A DNA stretch of 64,000 nt from Robiginitalea aestuariiviva (GTDB taxonomy: Bacteria; Bacteroidota; Bacteroidia; Flavobacteriales; Flavobacteriaceae), in contig NZ_JARPUQ010000001.1 of assembly GCF_029537735.1 (NCBI RefSeq), positions 432,965 through 496,964 of the forward strand, given 5' to 3'. Below the pieces are notes generated by a model that saw only the letters and a program-made list of their open reading frames with translations, was not told the DNA's origin and searched no databases. Position 1 is the first letter of the stretch. Every line of letters starts with the position of its first letter. Made by a program: the position numbers and the translations under genes. Shown here piece by piece: positions 50,933 to 59,489 of the stretch.

Positions 50933-51337
50933 CGACATTTTCAGGGCATCGAAAAGGATGCCGGACAGAAGACGGGAAGGCGATTTTCCGCCGGGAAGGT
51001 GGAAGAGGGAGAACCGGGTGTCAACAAAAAAAGCCTCCCGTAATGGAAAGCCTTTCATTGGAAGCGGCTTTTAACCGCTGACCATTGTTCCCGGTTAAGG
51101 GAACACAACACAACAAGACAAAGATAGGAAACTTTTGGAATTTTTGCTTTTCCGCTTCCGGAATTCTCAGAGCTGCCTTCCGCAGAAATCCTGCCATTCG
51201 CCGAAAAAATGATCGGCCAGTGGTGCCCTTTTTCGGCCAGTGGCAGTCGATTTGGCATCAAACGATGCCTCGGCGGCATTAATCGATGGATAGGCGAAGC
51301 TGAGCGCAATCCTCCCCGGAAGCCTGCTTCCTTAAAC
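50933..51337. other. Gene-free divergent intergenic region
   Basis: Between hmgA and the lipoprotein gene no coding frame is convincing. Seen: an 11-base direct repeat TCGGCCAGTGG at 51213-51223 and 51233-51243, exactly 20 bases apart, and a perfect hairpin GGCATC-AAAC-GATGCC at 51254-51269. Their role is unknown; they lie 95-150 bases upstream of the lipoprotein start. Confidence 0.5.
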
Positions 51338-51345
51338 TACTTTCG
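51338..51345 (+). promoter_or_regulatory. Putative -7 box of the alpha-barrel lipoprotein gene
   Basis: TACTTTCG, one mismatch to TAnnTTTG, 19 bases before the ATG at 51365. Confidence 0.4.
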
Positions 51346-51364
51346 TCCTATAAGAATTACCGTC

Positions 51365-52510
51365 ATGAATAAGCGTTTCTATCTTTTCCTGCTGAGTTTT
51401 GCCCTGTTCCTGGGATGTCAGAAAACCGAACTGTCCGAAGGGGTTCCTGCTTCCAGTGCTCTGACACTGGAACTCCCGGGTTCGGCAGCCCTGGCCCTGG
51501 AATGGGTACGTGGGATGCAGGCTGGCAACGGCCTGATGGAAAGTGCAGAGGGTACCGGGTTTGTATCCCTCTACGACAACGCCCTGGCGGCCATCCTCTT
51601 CACCAAAACCGGACATACAGCCCAGGCCCGCCACATTTTCGATTATTTCAACAATCGCCTGGTTTCTGAATTCGCCCAAACCGGGGGCGGGTTCTACCAA
51701 TTTCGACACCTTTCAGGCAGCGAACCCTCCCATGTATGGATTGGCGATAATGCCTGGCTGCTGATGGCCCTGCGCCACTACCGCGACACCTACGCCGACC
51801 CTACTTATGATGCCCTGATCGGGGCCCTGGACCACTGGCTGCGCTCTATGCAGGACACGGACGGGTCCCTGTTTGGGGGCACTAATGCAGACGGCACCCT
51901 GATCCCCAAGGTTACCGAAGGTATGATTACTGCCTATCAGGCGGTTTCCGGCAATGATGCTTTCCACGAGCGCCTGCTGCAGTATCTGCAGGCAAATCGC
52001 TGGGATGAAACCGGATCCCAGCTGCTGGCCGAGGACCAACCCTCCCGCTACGCCAACGCCCTGGACCTGCATTCCCTGCCCGCCCTGATCTGGGCCAACA
52101 CCGACCTGCCCTTTATCGAAACTGCAGAACAATTTATGACCGTACAATCCCATAGCGTTAATGGCACCCCGGTATCTGGATATTGTTTTGACCGCGACCT
52201 GGATGTAGTATGGCTGGAAGGCACCTCCCAAATTGCCCTGGCCATGGCCGAAAACGGCATGACTGCCGGTTTCCGGGAAACCCTGAAGCACCTGGAGGCC
52301 TCCCTGGTTCCCGGTCAGAAGAACCAGGACACCCTGGGCCTGCCCTATGCGGCAAACCAGGGCAGCTCCTACGGGGCGGTAAGCCTGTGGGACCATGCAG
52401 ACCGCCAGGCCGCTTTGTCTTCTACCGTTTGGTTTGTCTTTGCCCACCTGCAGCTGAACCCCTTCCGGATGGATGAGCCTGCCAAACCGGCCCCTTCCCC
52501 CCTCTCCTGA
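51365..52510 (+). CDS. Lipoprotein with a predicted alpha/alpha-toroid glycosidase-like fold
   Basis: 381 residues from the ATG at 51365; the frame runs back to 51209 without a sensible N-terminus. Lipoprotein signal ending FLGC. The mature chain is built of alternating helices with Gly/Trp/Asp loops (LYDNALAAILFTKTG near 60-74, WIGDNAWLLMALRHYRDT near 125-142, WLEGTSQIALAMAENG near 284-299), the pattern of six-hairpin glycosidases or terpene-like toroids. No confident family. It could be a periplasmic glycoside hydrolase or a sugar-binding relative. Confidence 0.75.
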   Translation: MNKRFYLFLLSFALFLGCQKTELSEGVPASSALTLELPGSAALALEWVRGMQAGNGLMESAEGTGFVSLYDNALAAILFTKTGHTAQARHIFDYFNNRLVSEFAQTGGGFYQFRHLSGSEPSHVWIGDNAWLLMALRHYRDTYADPTYDALIGALDHWLRSMQDTDGSLFGGTNADGTLIPKVTEGMITAYQAVSGNDAFHERLLQYLQANRWDETGSQLLAEDQPSRYANALDLHSLPALIWANTDLPFIETAEQFMTVQSHSVNGTPVSGYCFDRDLDVVWLEGTSQIALAMAENGMTAGFRETLKHLEASLVPGQKNQDTLGLPYAANQGSSYGAVSLWDHADRQAALSSTVWFVFAHLQLNPFRMDEPAKPAPSPLS

Positions 52511-52642
52511 AGCAGCGCTTCAGCACCCTTTTAGCCGCACCGAAGCAGGCTATTCCGGTTCTTATAAAAAATAAAAGCTTTCTGCTTTGTGCTGGCTTGC
52601 CCCTTTTTTTGAAGACCACCCGATTGGGCGTAGGCGGGCGTT

Positions 52643-53500
52643 TTAAAGGCTGGCCGGAGGAAGCACCAGCATGGGTACAGGCGTGTGGAAAGCCACCCGT
52701 TTGACTACCGGCTCGCGCAGGAGTTCCTCCAGGGTGCTGCGCTCATTGCGGACCATAACCAGAAGCTTGATACCGGAATCCCTGATATAGCGCTCGATGA
52801 GCTGTGCCTTTCCGGCTTCCGGGGGCAACCAGCACAGATGCGGGTCCAGGGCATCCAGTTCCAGCAACAATTGCTTGCGGTGAAAGGACTGAAGTTCGGT
52901 CTGGGTATCCGGGCGCCCGATATGCATCACCTCCAGCCCCGCTTCAAAACGCGTAACGGTAGCGTGTAGCCATTCCAGTTGCCGTACGGTATACGGCCGG
53001 TTGAAATCGGTTACAAAACCGATTTTGGGGATGCCGCGGAAGCGGGCCTCCCTGGGCACCACCAGCACCGGGGTCTGGTTGGCTACCCGCAGCATCCGCA
53101 CCGTATTGCTGCCCAGAAAGACTTCCTTCAGGCCACTGGCCCCGGAGGTCCCGGACACAATCATGTCAATGCCGCGCAGGCTTACCTGTTGGCGTATTTC
53201 CTCGGTTAGCAGGTTAAAAGAGGAGGTGGTGGTGTACTGGAACCCCTGGCCATGGCTCTGCCGGCTCAGGGTATCGACCAGTTGTTCCAAGCCTTCCCGG
53301 GAGGAACGCTCCATCCGGTCTTCCCCGTAATTGGCATTATAGGTTACCGCCATCACCCGACTGTTCACAAAATCCGGGGTGTAGGTGTTCAGAAAGTGGA
53401 TGGTACATGGCGTCCCTGCAAAAAACGCCAGGGCATAGTCAGTGGCGTTTCGGGCAGTATCCGAAAAATCGGTTGGTATTAAAAGCTCATGAATCTCCAT
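52643..53500 (-). CDS. Universal stress protein with two Usp domains
   Basis: 285 residues, two fused UspA domains (about 1-145 and 150-285). The first has LLIPTDFSDTARNATDYAL at 6-24, GIDMIVSGTSGASGL near 110-124 and GSNTVRMLRVANQTPVLVV near 129-147. The second is divergent: its GFVTDF block near 160 is recognisable but the ATP-binding GxxG is weak. Usp proteins bind ATP or act in stress survival; in Gammaproteobacteria some are under anaerobic control. A -7 box and an Fnr-like dyad lie upstream (see entries). Confidence 0.93.
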   Translation of the reverse strand: MEIHELLIPTDFSDTARNATDYALAFFAGTPCTIHFLNTYTPDFVNSRVMAVTYNANYGEDRMERSSREGLEQLVDTLSRQSHGQGFQYTTTSSFNLLTEEIRQQVSLRGIDMIVSGTSGASGLKEVFLGSNTVRMLRVANQTPVLVVPREARFRGIPKIGFVTDFNRPYTVRQLEWLHATVTRFEAGLEVMHIGRPDTQTELQSFHRKQLLLELDALDPHLCWLPPEAGKAQLIERYIRDSGIKLLVMVRNERSTLEELLREPVVKRVAFHTPVPMLVLPPASL

Positions 53501-53523
53501 GACACGTGGGGGCTATCATGGGG

Positions 53524-53531
53524 TAAAGATA
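53524..53531 (-). promoter_or_regulatory. Putative -7 box of the usp gene
   Basis: TATCTTTA on the minus strand, 23 bases before the ATG at 53500. Its upstream edge is 29.5 bases from the centre of the dyad at 53555-53566. Confidence 0.5.
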
Positions 53532-53554
53532 ACCGGCCGGCCAAGCGGAAATAA

Positions 53555-53566
53555 TGATAATGATCA
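53555..53566. promoter_or_regulatory. Candidate Fnr-type dyad of the usp gene
   Basis: TGATAATGATCA: exact TGAT-N4-ATCA core of the Crp/Fnr site (consensus TTGAT-N4-ATCAA; the two outer bases differ). Centre about 43 bases upstream of the expected start of transcription, the class II activator position. Confidence 0.55.
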
Positions 53567-53604
53567 GGTTTCAAAAAAAATGGAATCGGCTTGTCGAATG
53601 GGCT

Positions 53605-54297
53605 TCAGAAGCCCTCTGCCAGGTCGCGGAGCTTGCGCTCGTCCGCAATGCGCATCCGTTTTCCGGAGGTTTTGATAAAGCCTTTGGAACGAAATTCCGA
53701 AAGGATCCGGATGCAGGATTCGGTGGCCGTCCCCACCACATTGGCAATATCTTCCCGCGAGAGCACCAGGGCCAAATAGCCCTCCTGATCTTCCCCGAAA
53801 TTGTTTTTCAGGTATAACAGCGCTTCTGCAATCCGCTGCTTCACGGTTTTCTGAGACATGTTTACAATCACATCGTCTGCTTCCCGCAGGTCGTGGGCCA
53901 TGTGCCGCAACACTTCGAAGGTAAAATCCGGATTCTTGTGAAGCGTACTGACAATGGCCTCTTTGGGGATAAAACAAACGTCCATATCGTTCACTGCGGT
54001 GGCACTCAGGTTGGACGTTTCCTCGGCCACCACGGAGCGCTGCCCGATCACTTCCCCCCGGGAGGCGAGCTTCACGATCTGGTCCTTGCCATTGGCGCTC
54101 AGCTTGGAGAGTTTGGAGACGCCACCGCGAACACAATACACGCCGTTAAGCTTTTCCCCCTCTTCAAAAAGGGCTTCGCCTTTCTTGACCTGTTTGGAAA
54201 CTTTGGCATCCGAAACGGCCTTGAGTTCCTCCTTGGACATGGCGCGAAGGGCGTTGAATTTGCGCACAATACAGTTTTCGCAACGATTTTCCTCCAT
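53605..54297 (-). CDS. Crp/Fnr family transcriptional regulator
   Basis: 230 residues. Cyclic-nucleotide-binding-like beta roll about 25-135 (GEALFEEGEKLNGVYCVRGGVSKL in blocks near 40-64), long dimer helix, and a C-terminal HTH about 165-215 (SREDIANVVGTATESCIRILSEFRSKG in blocks). Cysteines near the N-terminus (CENC at 6-9) plus Cys55 and Cys about 107 could give a cluster as in Fnr, but the spacing is not that of E. coli Fnr. Divergent from ccoI; regulation of the cbb3 locus in response to oxygen is the obvious inference. Confidence 0.92.
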   Translation of the reverse strand: MEENRCENCIVRKFNALRAMSKEELKAVSDAKVSKQVKKGEALFEEGEKLNGVYCVRGGVSKLSKLSANGKDQIVKLASRGEVIGQRSVVAEETSNLSATAVNDMDVCFIPKEAIVSTLHKNPDFTFEVLRHMAHDLREADDVIVNMSQKTVKQRIAEALLYLKNNFGEDQEGYLALVLSREDIANVVGTATESCIRILSEFRSKGFIKTSGKRMRIADERKLRDLAEGF

Positions 54298-54316
54298 ATG
54301 CTAAGCTAAGCTTAGG

Positions 54317-54324
54317 TAAAGGTA
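54317..54324 (-). promoter_or_regulatory. Putative -7 box of the fnr-like gene
   Basis: TACCTTTA on the minus strand, 19 bases before the ATG at 54297. A CTAAGCTTAG palindrome at 54306-54315 lies between it and the start and could be an autorepression site. Confidence 0.45.
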
Positions 54325-54349
54325 GCCAAAATCGGCCACTTCTGAAAGT

Positions 54350-54361
54350 TGACGGATGTCA
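54350..54361. promoter_or_regulatory. Candidate Fnr-type dyad between fnr and ccoI
   Basis: TGACGGATGTCA (TGA-N6-TCA, preceded by T), centred 31.5 bases from the upstream edge of the fnr -7 box and 56.5 bases from that of ccoI. One weaker match than the usp dyad. Confidence 0.45.
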
Positions 54362-54389
54362 TCTTTTTACCCAACCGGGAACCCCATTT

Positions 54390-54419
54390 TTGCCGGGTTT
54401 TTAAAAACGTTTACCTTAG
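54390..54419 (+). promoter_or_regulatory. Promoter of ccoI, -33 and -7 elements
   Basis: TTG at 54390-54392 and TACCTTAG at 54412-54419, 19 bases apart, the spacing of the Bacteroidota promoter (TTG, 17-23 bases, TAnnTTTG); the -7 box has one mismatch. ATG follows 18 bases later. The best two-element promoter in the window. Confidence 0.55.
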
Positions 54420-54437
54420 AATGGAACTACCTGACCT

Positions 54438-56813
54438 ATGAAGCAGCACCCGTGTTTTCACTGCGGGGACCCCTGCGGGGCCGATGCGGTACCCTATGAC
54501 GGCAAGGATTTTTGCTGTACGGGGTGTAAAACCGTCTATCAGATCCTGAGGGACCACCAGCTGGATTACTACTACGAACTGGAAGCCGGTGCCGGCCGCA
54601 CTCCCGGTGCCACGGAAGGGAAATACGATTTCCTGGACGACCCTGACATGGCCGGAAGATTGCTCGATTTTCAGGACGATACCCACCAGGTCATTACCCT
54701 GAATATCCCGGCCATCCACTGCAGCTCCTGCATCTGGATCCTGGAAAACCTGCACCGGCTTAACCCCGGGGTTCTGAGCAGCCAGGTTGATTTCCCCCGT
54801 AAGGAAGCCCGTATCCACTTTAACCCCGAACGCATCGGGCTCAAGACCCTGGTGCAATTGCTGGCGGCTATCGGATACGAACCCTCCATTACCCTGGAGC
54901 AGTACAGCAGCGCCAAACCCCGTCGCAACCGCAAGCTCATTTACCAATTGGGGGTAGCCGGGTTTGCCTTCGGGAATATCATGTTCCTGTCCTTCCCGGA
55001 ATATTTCGAGACCGGGGAATACTGGATCGAACAGTATAAAGGGTTTTTCCGATGGCTGATGTTTGCCCTTTCCCTGCCGGTGGTCCTGTATTCGGCCTCG
55101 GGCTACCTGACCGCGGCCTACAAAGGCCTGCGCAGCCGCCTGCTGAATATAGACGTGCCCATAGCCCTGGGCATCCTGGTCTTGTTTATGCGCAGCACCG
55201 TAGAGATTGCCATGGACTGGGGCAGCGGGTATTTTGACAGCCTTACCGGCCTGGTCTTTTTCCTGCTGCTCGGGAAGTATTTCCAGCAGCGCACCTATGC
55301 CTTCCTTTCCTTTGAACGGGACTACCGCTCCTATTTCCCGATTGCGGTTACCCGGCTCAGGCCGGATGGGGCGGAGGAAAACGTCCCGGTCTATGAGGTA
55401 GCCCAGGGAGACCGCCTGCTGATCCGCAGCCAGTCTTTGATTCCTGCAGATGCCATACTTCAAAAAGGGCAGGCCGAAATCGATTACAGCTTTGTGACCG
55501 GGGAGGCGCGGCCAGTGCACAAGGCCCCGGGAGAAAAGATCTTTGCCGGGGGCAAACAACTGCAGGGGGCTATTGAAATTGAGGTCCTCAAACCCGTCTC
55601 CCAAAGCTATCTGACCGAACTCTGGAGCGATTCCGCCTTTTCCAAAAACCACCGGTCGGCCTTCAGGAACCTGACGGACCGCATCGGCAAACGCTTTACC
55701 CTGGCTGTGCTGACCATCGCCTTTACAGCCGCGGGGGTCTGGCTCGGGATTGCCCCGGCCCGCGCCCTGGACGTGCTCACTGCCGTGCTGATCATTGCCT
55801 GCCCCTGCGCCATTGCCCTGGCAGCCCCCTTTACCCTGGGCAACCTGTTGCGCCGTTTCGGGCGGAAGGGATTTTATGTGAAGGACACGGATGCCCTGGA
55901 GCGCATGGCCCAGGTAGACACACTGATCTTCGACAAAACAGGCACCCTGAGTACCACCCGGGAAAACAGCGTATCCTATACAGGGATAGAACTCACCGAG
56001 GCCGAAGCCGGGGCATTGCGGAACCTGCTGCGCGCATCCGGCCACCCCCTAAGCCAGACCCTCTACCGGGAACTGGCCCCTTTCCGCATCGTGCCCCTGG
56101 ATCATTTTGAGGAACACCTTGGGCTGGGCCTGGAAGGCGAGGCCCTGGGGCAACACCTGAAGGTAGGCTCCCGATCCTTTGTAAAAGGCGGGGCTTTGGA
56201 CCCGGCCCAGGGCACTGAAGTTCATGTGAGTGCCAATGACGCCTACAAAGGGTGTTTCCACATCCACAATAGCTATCGCAAGGGCATGGGTCCCTTGTTT
56301 GACCGCCTGCGAAAGGGCTATCGACTGGCCCTGCTTTCCGGGGATAACCCCTCAGAACAACAAGCTCTGGAAAACCTGCTGCCCCCGCTCACCCCTATGT
56401 ATTTTGAACAATCCCCCATGGCCAAACTGCATTTTGTGCGGGAGTTGCAGCAGGAAGGGCAGAACGTTTTGATGGTGGGCGATGGTCTGAACGATGCCGG
56501 GGCCCTGGCGCAAAGCGATGTAGGGATTGCCATTTCGGAAGATGCCCACCTGTTCACCCCGGCCTGTGATGCCATCCTGGACTACCGGCACTTTGCTATT
56601 CTGGACCGCTTTCTGGCCGTGGCCCGCAAAGGGATGGGGGTGATCCGCATCAGTTTTGCGCTCTCCCTGCTCTATAACCTGGTGGGGCTGTATTTTGCCG
56701 TAACCGGGCAGCTGCAACCTGTGATTGCAGCCATCCTGATGCCGCTTAGCTCCATTAGTATTGTAGTCTTTACCACCGTAGCCAGTAACTGGATTGCCCG
56801 AAAACTCGAATAA
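54438..56813 (+). CDS. ccoI: Copper-transporting P1B ATPase of cbb3 oxidase assembly (CcoI/FixI)
   Basis: 791 residues. N-terminal Cys-rich domain (CFHCGDPCG at 6-14, FCCTGCKTVY at 30-39), then an HMA copper-binding domain with AIHCSSCIWIL near 94-104, eight predicted membrane helices, the GEAR phosphatase loop in VTGEARPV near 357-364, CPCAIALAAPF in the core helix near 455-465, DKTGTLS near 499-505, and VGDGLNDAGALA near 680-691. CPCA rather than CPC-Ser is normal for CcoI. Exports or delivers copper for CcoN. Opens the rightward cbb3 set. Confidence 0.95.
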   Translation: MKQHPCFHCGDPCGADAVPYDGKDFCCTGCKTVYQILRDHQLDYYYELEAGAGRTPGATEGKYDFLDDPDMAGRLLDFQDDTHQVITLNIPAIHCSSCIWILENLHRLNPGVLSSQVDFPRKEARIHFNPERIGLKTLVQLLAAIGYEPSITLEQYSSAKPRRNRKLIYQLGVAGFAFGNIMFLSFPEYFETGEYWIEQYKGFFRWLMFALSLPVVLYSASGYLTAAYKGLRSRLLNIDVPIALGILVLFMRSTVEIAMDWGSGYFDSLTGLVFFLLLGKYFQQRTYAFLSFERDYRSYFPIAVTRLRPDGAEENVPVYEVAQGDRLLIRSQSLIPADAILQKGQAEIDYSFVTGEARPVHKAPGEKIFAGGKQLQGAIEIEVLKPVSQSYLTELWSDSAFSKNHRSAFRNLTDRIGKRFTLAVLTIAFTAAGVWLGIAPARALDVLTAVLIIACPCAIALAAPFTLGNLLRRFGRKGFYVKDTDALERMAQVDTLIFDKTGTLSTTRENSVSYTGIELTEAEAGALRNLLRASGHPLSQTLYRELAPFRIVPLDHFEEHLGLGLEGEALGQHLKVGSRSFVKGGALDPAQGTEVHVSANDAYKGCFHIHNSYRKGMGPLFDRLRKGYRLALLSGDNPSEQQALENLLPPLTPMYFEQSPMAKLHFVRELQQEGQNVLMVGDGLNDAGALAQSDVGIAISEDAHLFTPACDAILDYRHFAILDRFLAVARKGMGVIRISFALSLLYNLVGLYFAVTGQLQPVIAAILMPLSSISIVVFTTVASNWIARKLE

Positions 56814-56824
56814 ATGGGAAACCC

Positions 56825-56836
56825 TGACTTATATCA
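56825..56836. promoter_or_regulatory. Candidate Fnr-type dyad of ccoS
   Basis: TGACTTATATCA (TGA-N6-TCA). Its centre is 29.5 bases from the upstream edge of the ccoS -7 box, the same spacing as for usp, giving about -43 from the transcription start. Confidence 0.5.
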
Positions 56837-56859
56837 TGTTTTTCGCAGCAGCATCCGGT

Positions 56860-56867
56860 TAGTTTTA
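56860..56867 (+). promoter_or_regulatory. Putative -7 box of ccoS and the oxidase genes
   Basis: TAGTTTTA, one mismatch to TAnnTTTG, 20 bases before the ccoS ATG; suggests that the oxidase structural genes have a promoter apart from that of ccoI. Confidence 0.45.
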
Positions 56868-56887
56868 CACCAAAATTACCAAAGGGT

Positions 56888-57082
56888 ATGGGCGTAATTT
56901 ATATGTTATTGGCTATCAGCCTCCTGGTAGCCCTGGTCTTTTTTGCGGCCTTTATCTTCTCGGTCCGCAATGGCCAGTTCGACGACGCCTACACCCCTTC
57001 CGTACGCATGCTTTTCGATGACGAGCTGGTCCAGGACCCGCCGGAAGAACCGTCCGAAGAACCCACTAAACAACCCAACTAA
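56888..57082 (+). CDS. ccoS: cbb3-type cytochrome oxidase assembly protein CcoS
   Basis: 64 residues: one N-terminal membrane helix (residues 5-24), then FIFSVRNGQFDDAYTPSVRMLFDDE near 23-47 in blocks, the conserved CcoS pattern (a polar Arg/Gly-Gln-Phe-Asp-Asp then Asp-Asp-Glu). The acidic tail is short. CcoS is needed for haem and copper insertion in the oxidase. Between ccoI and ccoNO. Confidence 0.92.
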   Translation: MGVIYMLLAISLLVALVFFAAFIFSVRNGQFDDAYTPSVRMLFDDELVQDPPEEPSEEPTKQPN

Positions 57083-57092
57083 ATTCGCTTTT

Positions 57093-59294
57093 ATGGAAGT
57101 CCAACAATTTCATTACGACAACAAAATCGTACAGAAGTTTTTGTATGCCACCCTGCTTTGGGGGGTGGTGGGCATGTTGGTTGGCCTGCTGCTGGCCTTC
57201 ATGTTCCTGTTCCCGAACCTCACGGACGGGATTTCCTGGCTGAGCTTTGGCCGCCTCAGACCGCTGCACACCAATGCGGTGATCTTTGCCTTTGTGGGCA
57301 ATGCCATCTTTGCCGGGGTTTATTACTCCACCCAGCGCCTGCTCAAAACCCGCATGTTTAGCGATGCCCTGAGCAACATCAACTTCTGGGGCTGGCAGCT
57401 GATCATTGTGGCGGCAGCCCTGACCCTGCCCCTGGGATACACGACTTCCAAGGAATACGCAGAACTGGAATGGCCCATTGACCTGGCCATTGCTGCTGTG
57501 TGGGTGGTGTTTGGCTGGAATTTTATCGGCACCCTGCTCCGCCGCCGCCAGCGCCATTTCTATGTGGCCATCTGGTTTTACCTGGCCACCATTGTTACGG
57601 TGGCTGTGCTCCATATATTCAACAGCCTGGAATTGCCGGTTAGCGCCCTGAAGAGCTACTCCGCCTATGCGGGAGTACAGGATGCCCTGGTGCAGTGGTG
57701 GTATGGGCATAACGCCGTGGCCTTCTTCCTGACTACCCCTTTCCTGGGGCTCATGTATTACTTTGTGCCCAAGGCAGCCAACCGGCCCATTTATTCCTAC
57801 CGCCTGTCCATCGTGCACTTCTGGTCCCTGATCTTTATCTACATCTGGGCCGGGCCGCACCACCTCCTCTACTCCGCCCTCCCGGACTGGGCACAGAACC
57901 TGGGCGTAGTCTTTTCCGTTATGCTGATCGCTCCCTCCTGGGGTGGGATGATCAACGGCTTGCTTACCCTTAGAGGCGCATGGGACAAAGTGCGGACCAA
58001 CCCCGTATTGAAGTTCATGGTTGTAGGCATCACCGGATACGGGATGTCTACCTTCGAAGGCCCCATGCTCTCCCTGAAGAACATCAACGCCATTGCCCAC
58101 TTCAGTGACTGGGTGATTGCGCACGTACACGTTGGGGCCCTGGCCTGGAACGGCTTTATGACCTTCGGGATGATTTACTGGCTGGTGCCGCGCATGTTCA
58201 AGACGCGCCTGCGCTCTACCCCCCTGGCCAACTTCCATTTCTGGATCGGCACCCTGGGGATTGTGCTCTATGCCCTGCCCATGTACGTGGCCGGCTTTAC
58301 CCAGGCCATGATGTGGAAGGAATTCAACCCGGATGGCACCCTTACCTACGGAAACTTCCTGGAAACCGTGGAACAAATTATCCCCATGTACTGGATGCGC
58401 GCCATTGGCGGCTCCATGTACCTGATTGGGATGTTTGTGATGCTGTATAACATCATTGCCACCATCCGTTCCGGCAGCAGCGTAGAAGACGAGCTGGCCG
58501 AGGCCCCGGCCCTGGCCCGCGTGTCCCGCCACCGCCAGTCCGGGGAGAAATACCACACCTGGCTGGAACGCCTGCCCGTGCGGTTTACCGTCCTCACCAC
58601 CCTGGCCATCCTGATCGGGGGCGTGGTGCAGATTATCCCTACCCTGTTGGTAGATTCCAACATCCCCACCATCAGTAGCGTAAAACCCTATACCCCCCTG
58701 GAACTCGAGGGCCGGGACCTCTATATTCGCGAGGGCTGCGTAAGCTGCCACTCCCAGATGATCCGCCCCTTCCGCGACGAGGTAGAGCGCTATGGCGAAT
58801 ACGCCAAGGCCGGGGAATTTGTGTACGACCACCCCTTCCTTTGGGGCAGCAAGCGCACCGGGCCTGACCTGCTGCGCGTTGGGGGCAAGTATTCGGACAG
58901 CTGGCACCTGAACCATATGTACGACCCGCAGAGTACTTCCTCCGGCTCCATCATGCCCGCCTACCAGTGGCTGGTGCGCAACGCCCACGACCGCAGCGCC
59001 ATCCAGGATAAGATGCGCGCCATGGTTACCCTTGGGGTGCCCTATACCGATGCCGATATAGAGGGAGCCTTCGATTCCATGGCGGCCCAGGCGGCTTCCA
59101 TTGAACAGAACCTGTATGCCGACCCGGAATTTGCCCGGAGTTACGAAGAACAGAAACAGGCCGCCCAGGAAGCCGGGGAGGACTTTGTGGAGATGCGCGA
59201 CCGCGAGATCGTGGCGCTGATCGCCTACCTGCAGCGCCTGGGCACCGACATTAAAGTAGAACAGAATGCGAATATCGCATCCGAAAACCGCTAA
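57093..59294 (+). CDS. ccoNO: cbb3-type cytochrome c oxidase, fused CcoN-CcoO
   Basis: 733 residues from the ATG at 57093. The open frame begins further back in ccoS, but MEVQQFHYDNKIVQKF is a normal start. Residues 1-490 form CcoN: twelve helices, HTNAVIFAFVGNAIFAG near 54-70 (first haem ligand), WYGHNAVAFF near 204-213, WAGPHHLLYSALPDW near 252-266 (copper-site His pair), and FSDWVIAHVHVGALAWNG near 332-349 (haem-ligand His). Residues about 530-733 are CcoO: one membrane anchor and one haem c site CVSCHSQM near 549-556. The fusion is usual in Bacteroidota (knowledge). Confidence 0.96.
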   Translation: MEVQQFHYDNKIVQKFLYATLLWGVVGMLVGLLLAFMFLFPNLTDGISWLSFGRLRPLHTNAVIFAFVGNAIFAGVYYSTQRLLKTRMFSDALSNINFWGWQLIIVAAALTLPLGYTTSKEYAELEWPIDLAIAAVWVVFGWNFIGTLLRRRQRHFYVAIWFYLATIVTVAVLHIFNSLELPVSALKSYSAYAGVQDALVQWWYGHNAVAFFLTTPFLGLMYYFVPKAANRPIYSYRLSIVHFWSLIFIYIWAGPHHLLYSALPDWAQNLGVVFSVMLIAPSWGGMINGLLTLRGAWDKVRTNPVLKFMVVGITGYGMSTFEGPMLSLKNINAIAHFSDWVIAHVHVGALAWNGFMTFGMIYWLVPRMFKTRLRSTPLANFHFWIGTLGIVLYALPMYVAGFTQAMMWKEFNPDGTLTYGNFLETVEQIIPMYWMRAIGGSMYLIGMFVMLYNIIATIRSGSSVEDELAEAPALARVSRHRQSGEKYHTWLERLPVRFTVLTTLAILIGGVVQIIPTLLVDSNIPTISSVKPYTPLELEGRDLYIREGCVSCHSQMIRPFRDEVERYGEYAKAGEFVYDHPFLWGSKRTGPDLLRVGGKYSDSWHLNHMYDPQSTSSGSIMPAYQWLVRNAHDRSAIQDKMRAMVTLGVPYTDADIEGAFDSMAAQAASIEQNLYADPEFARSYEEQKQAAQEAGEDFVEMRDREIVALIAYLQRLGTDIKVEQNANIASENR

Positions 59295-59297
59295 GCC

Positions 59298-59489
59298 ATG
59301 CTGAAATTCGTAAAAAGCCACCTGGAGACCATTGACGGGGTTGCCACCTACCCCCTGATCTCCCTGATGCTCTTCTTCGTATTCTTTGTGCTGCTGTTCT
59401 GGTGGGTGGCCACCACTTCCAAGGCACACATTAAGGAAATGAGCGAAATGCCACTAGACGACCAACCCCATAAACCTTCAGACCAATGA
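59298..59489 (+). CDS. ccoQ: cbb3 oxidase small subunit CcoQ-like protein
   Basis: 63 residues with one membrane helix near 19-41 (YPLISLMLFFVFFVLLFWW in part) and a short polar tail. The position between ccoNO (three-base gap) and ccoP (ATGA overlap of four) and the single-helix size define it as CcoQ/FixQ; sequence identity to the classical protein is low. Stabilises the interaction of CcoP with the core. Confidence 0.85.
   Translation: MLKFVKSHLETIDGVATYPLISLMLFFVFFVLLFWWVATTSKAHIKEMSEMPLDDQPHKPSDQ

Noticed and set aside
57066-59429. 787-residue open frame opposite ccoNO
   Set aside because: Shadow frame of a high-GC gene; low-complexity His/Gly-rich product and a perfect known gene on the other strand. 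The same holds for long frames opposite sucA (8519-10804) and ccoI (54411-56045).
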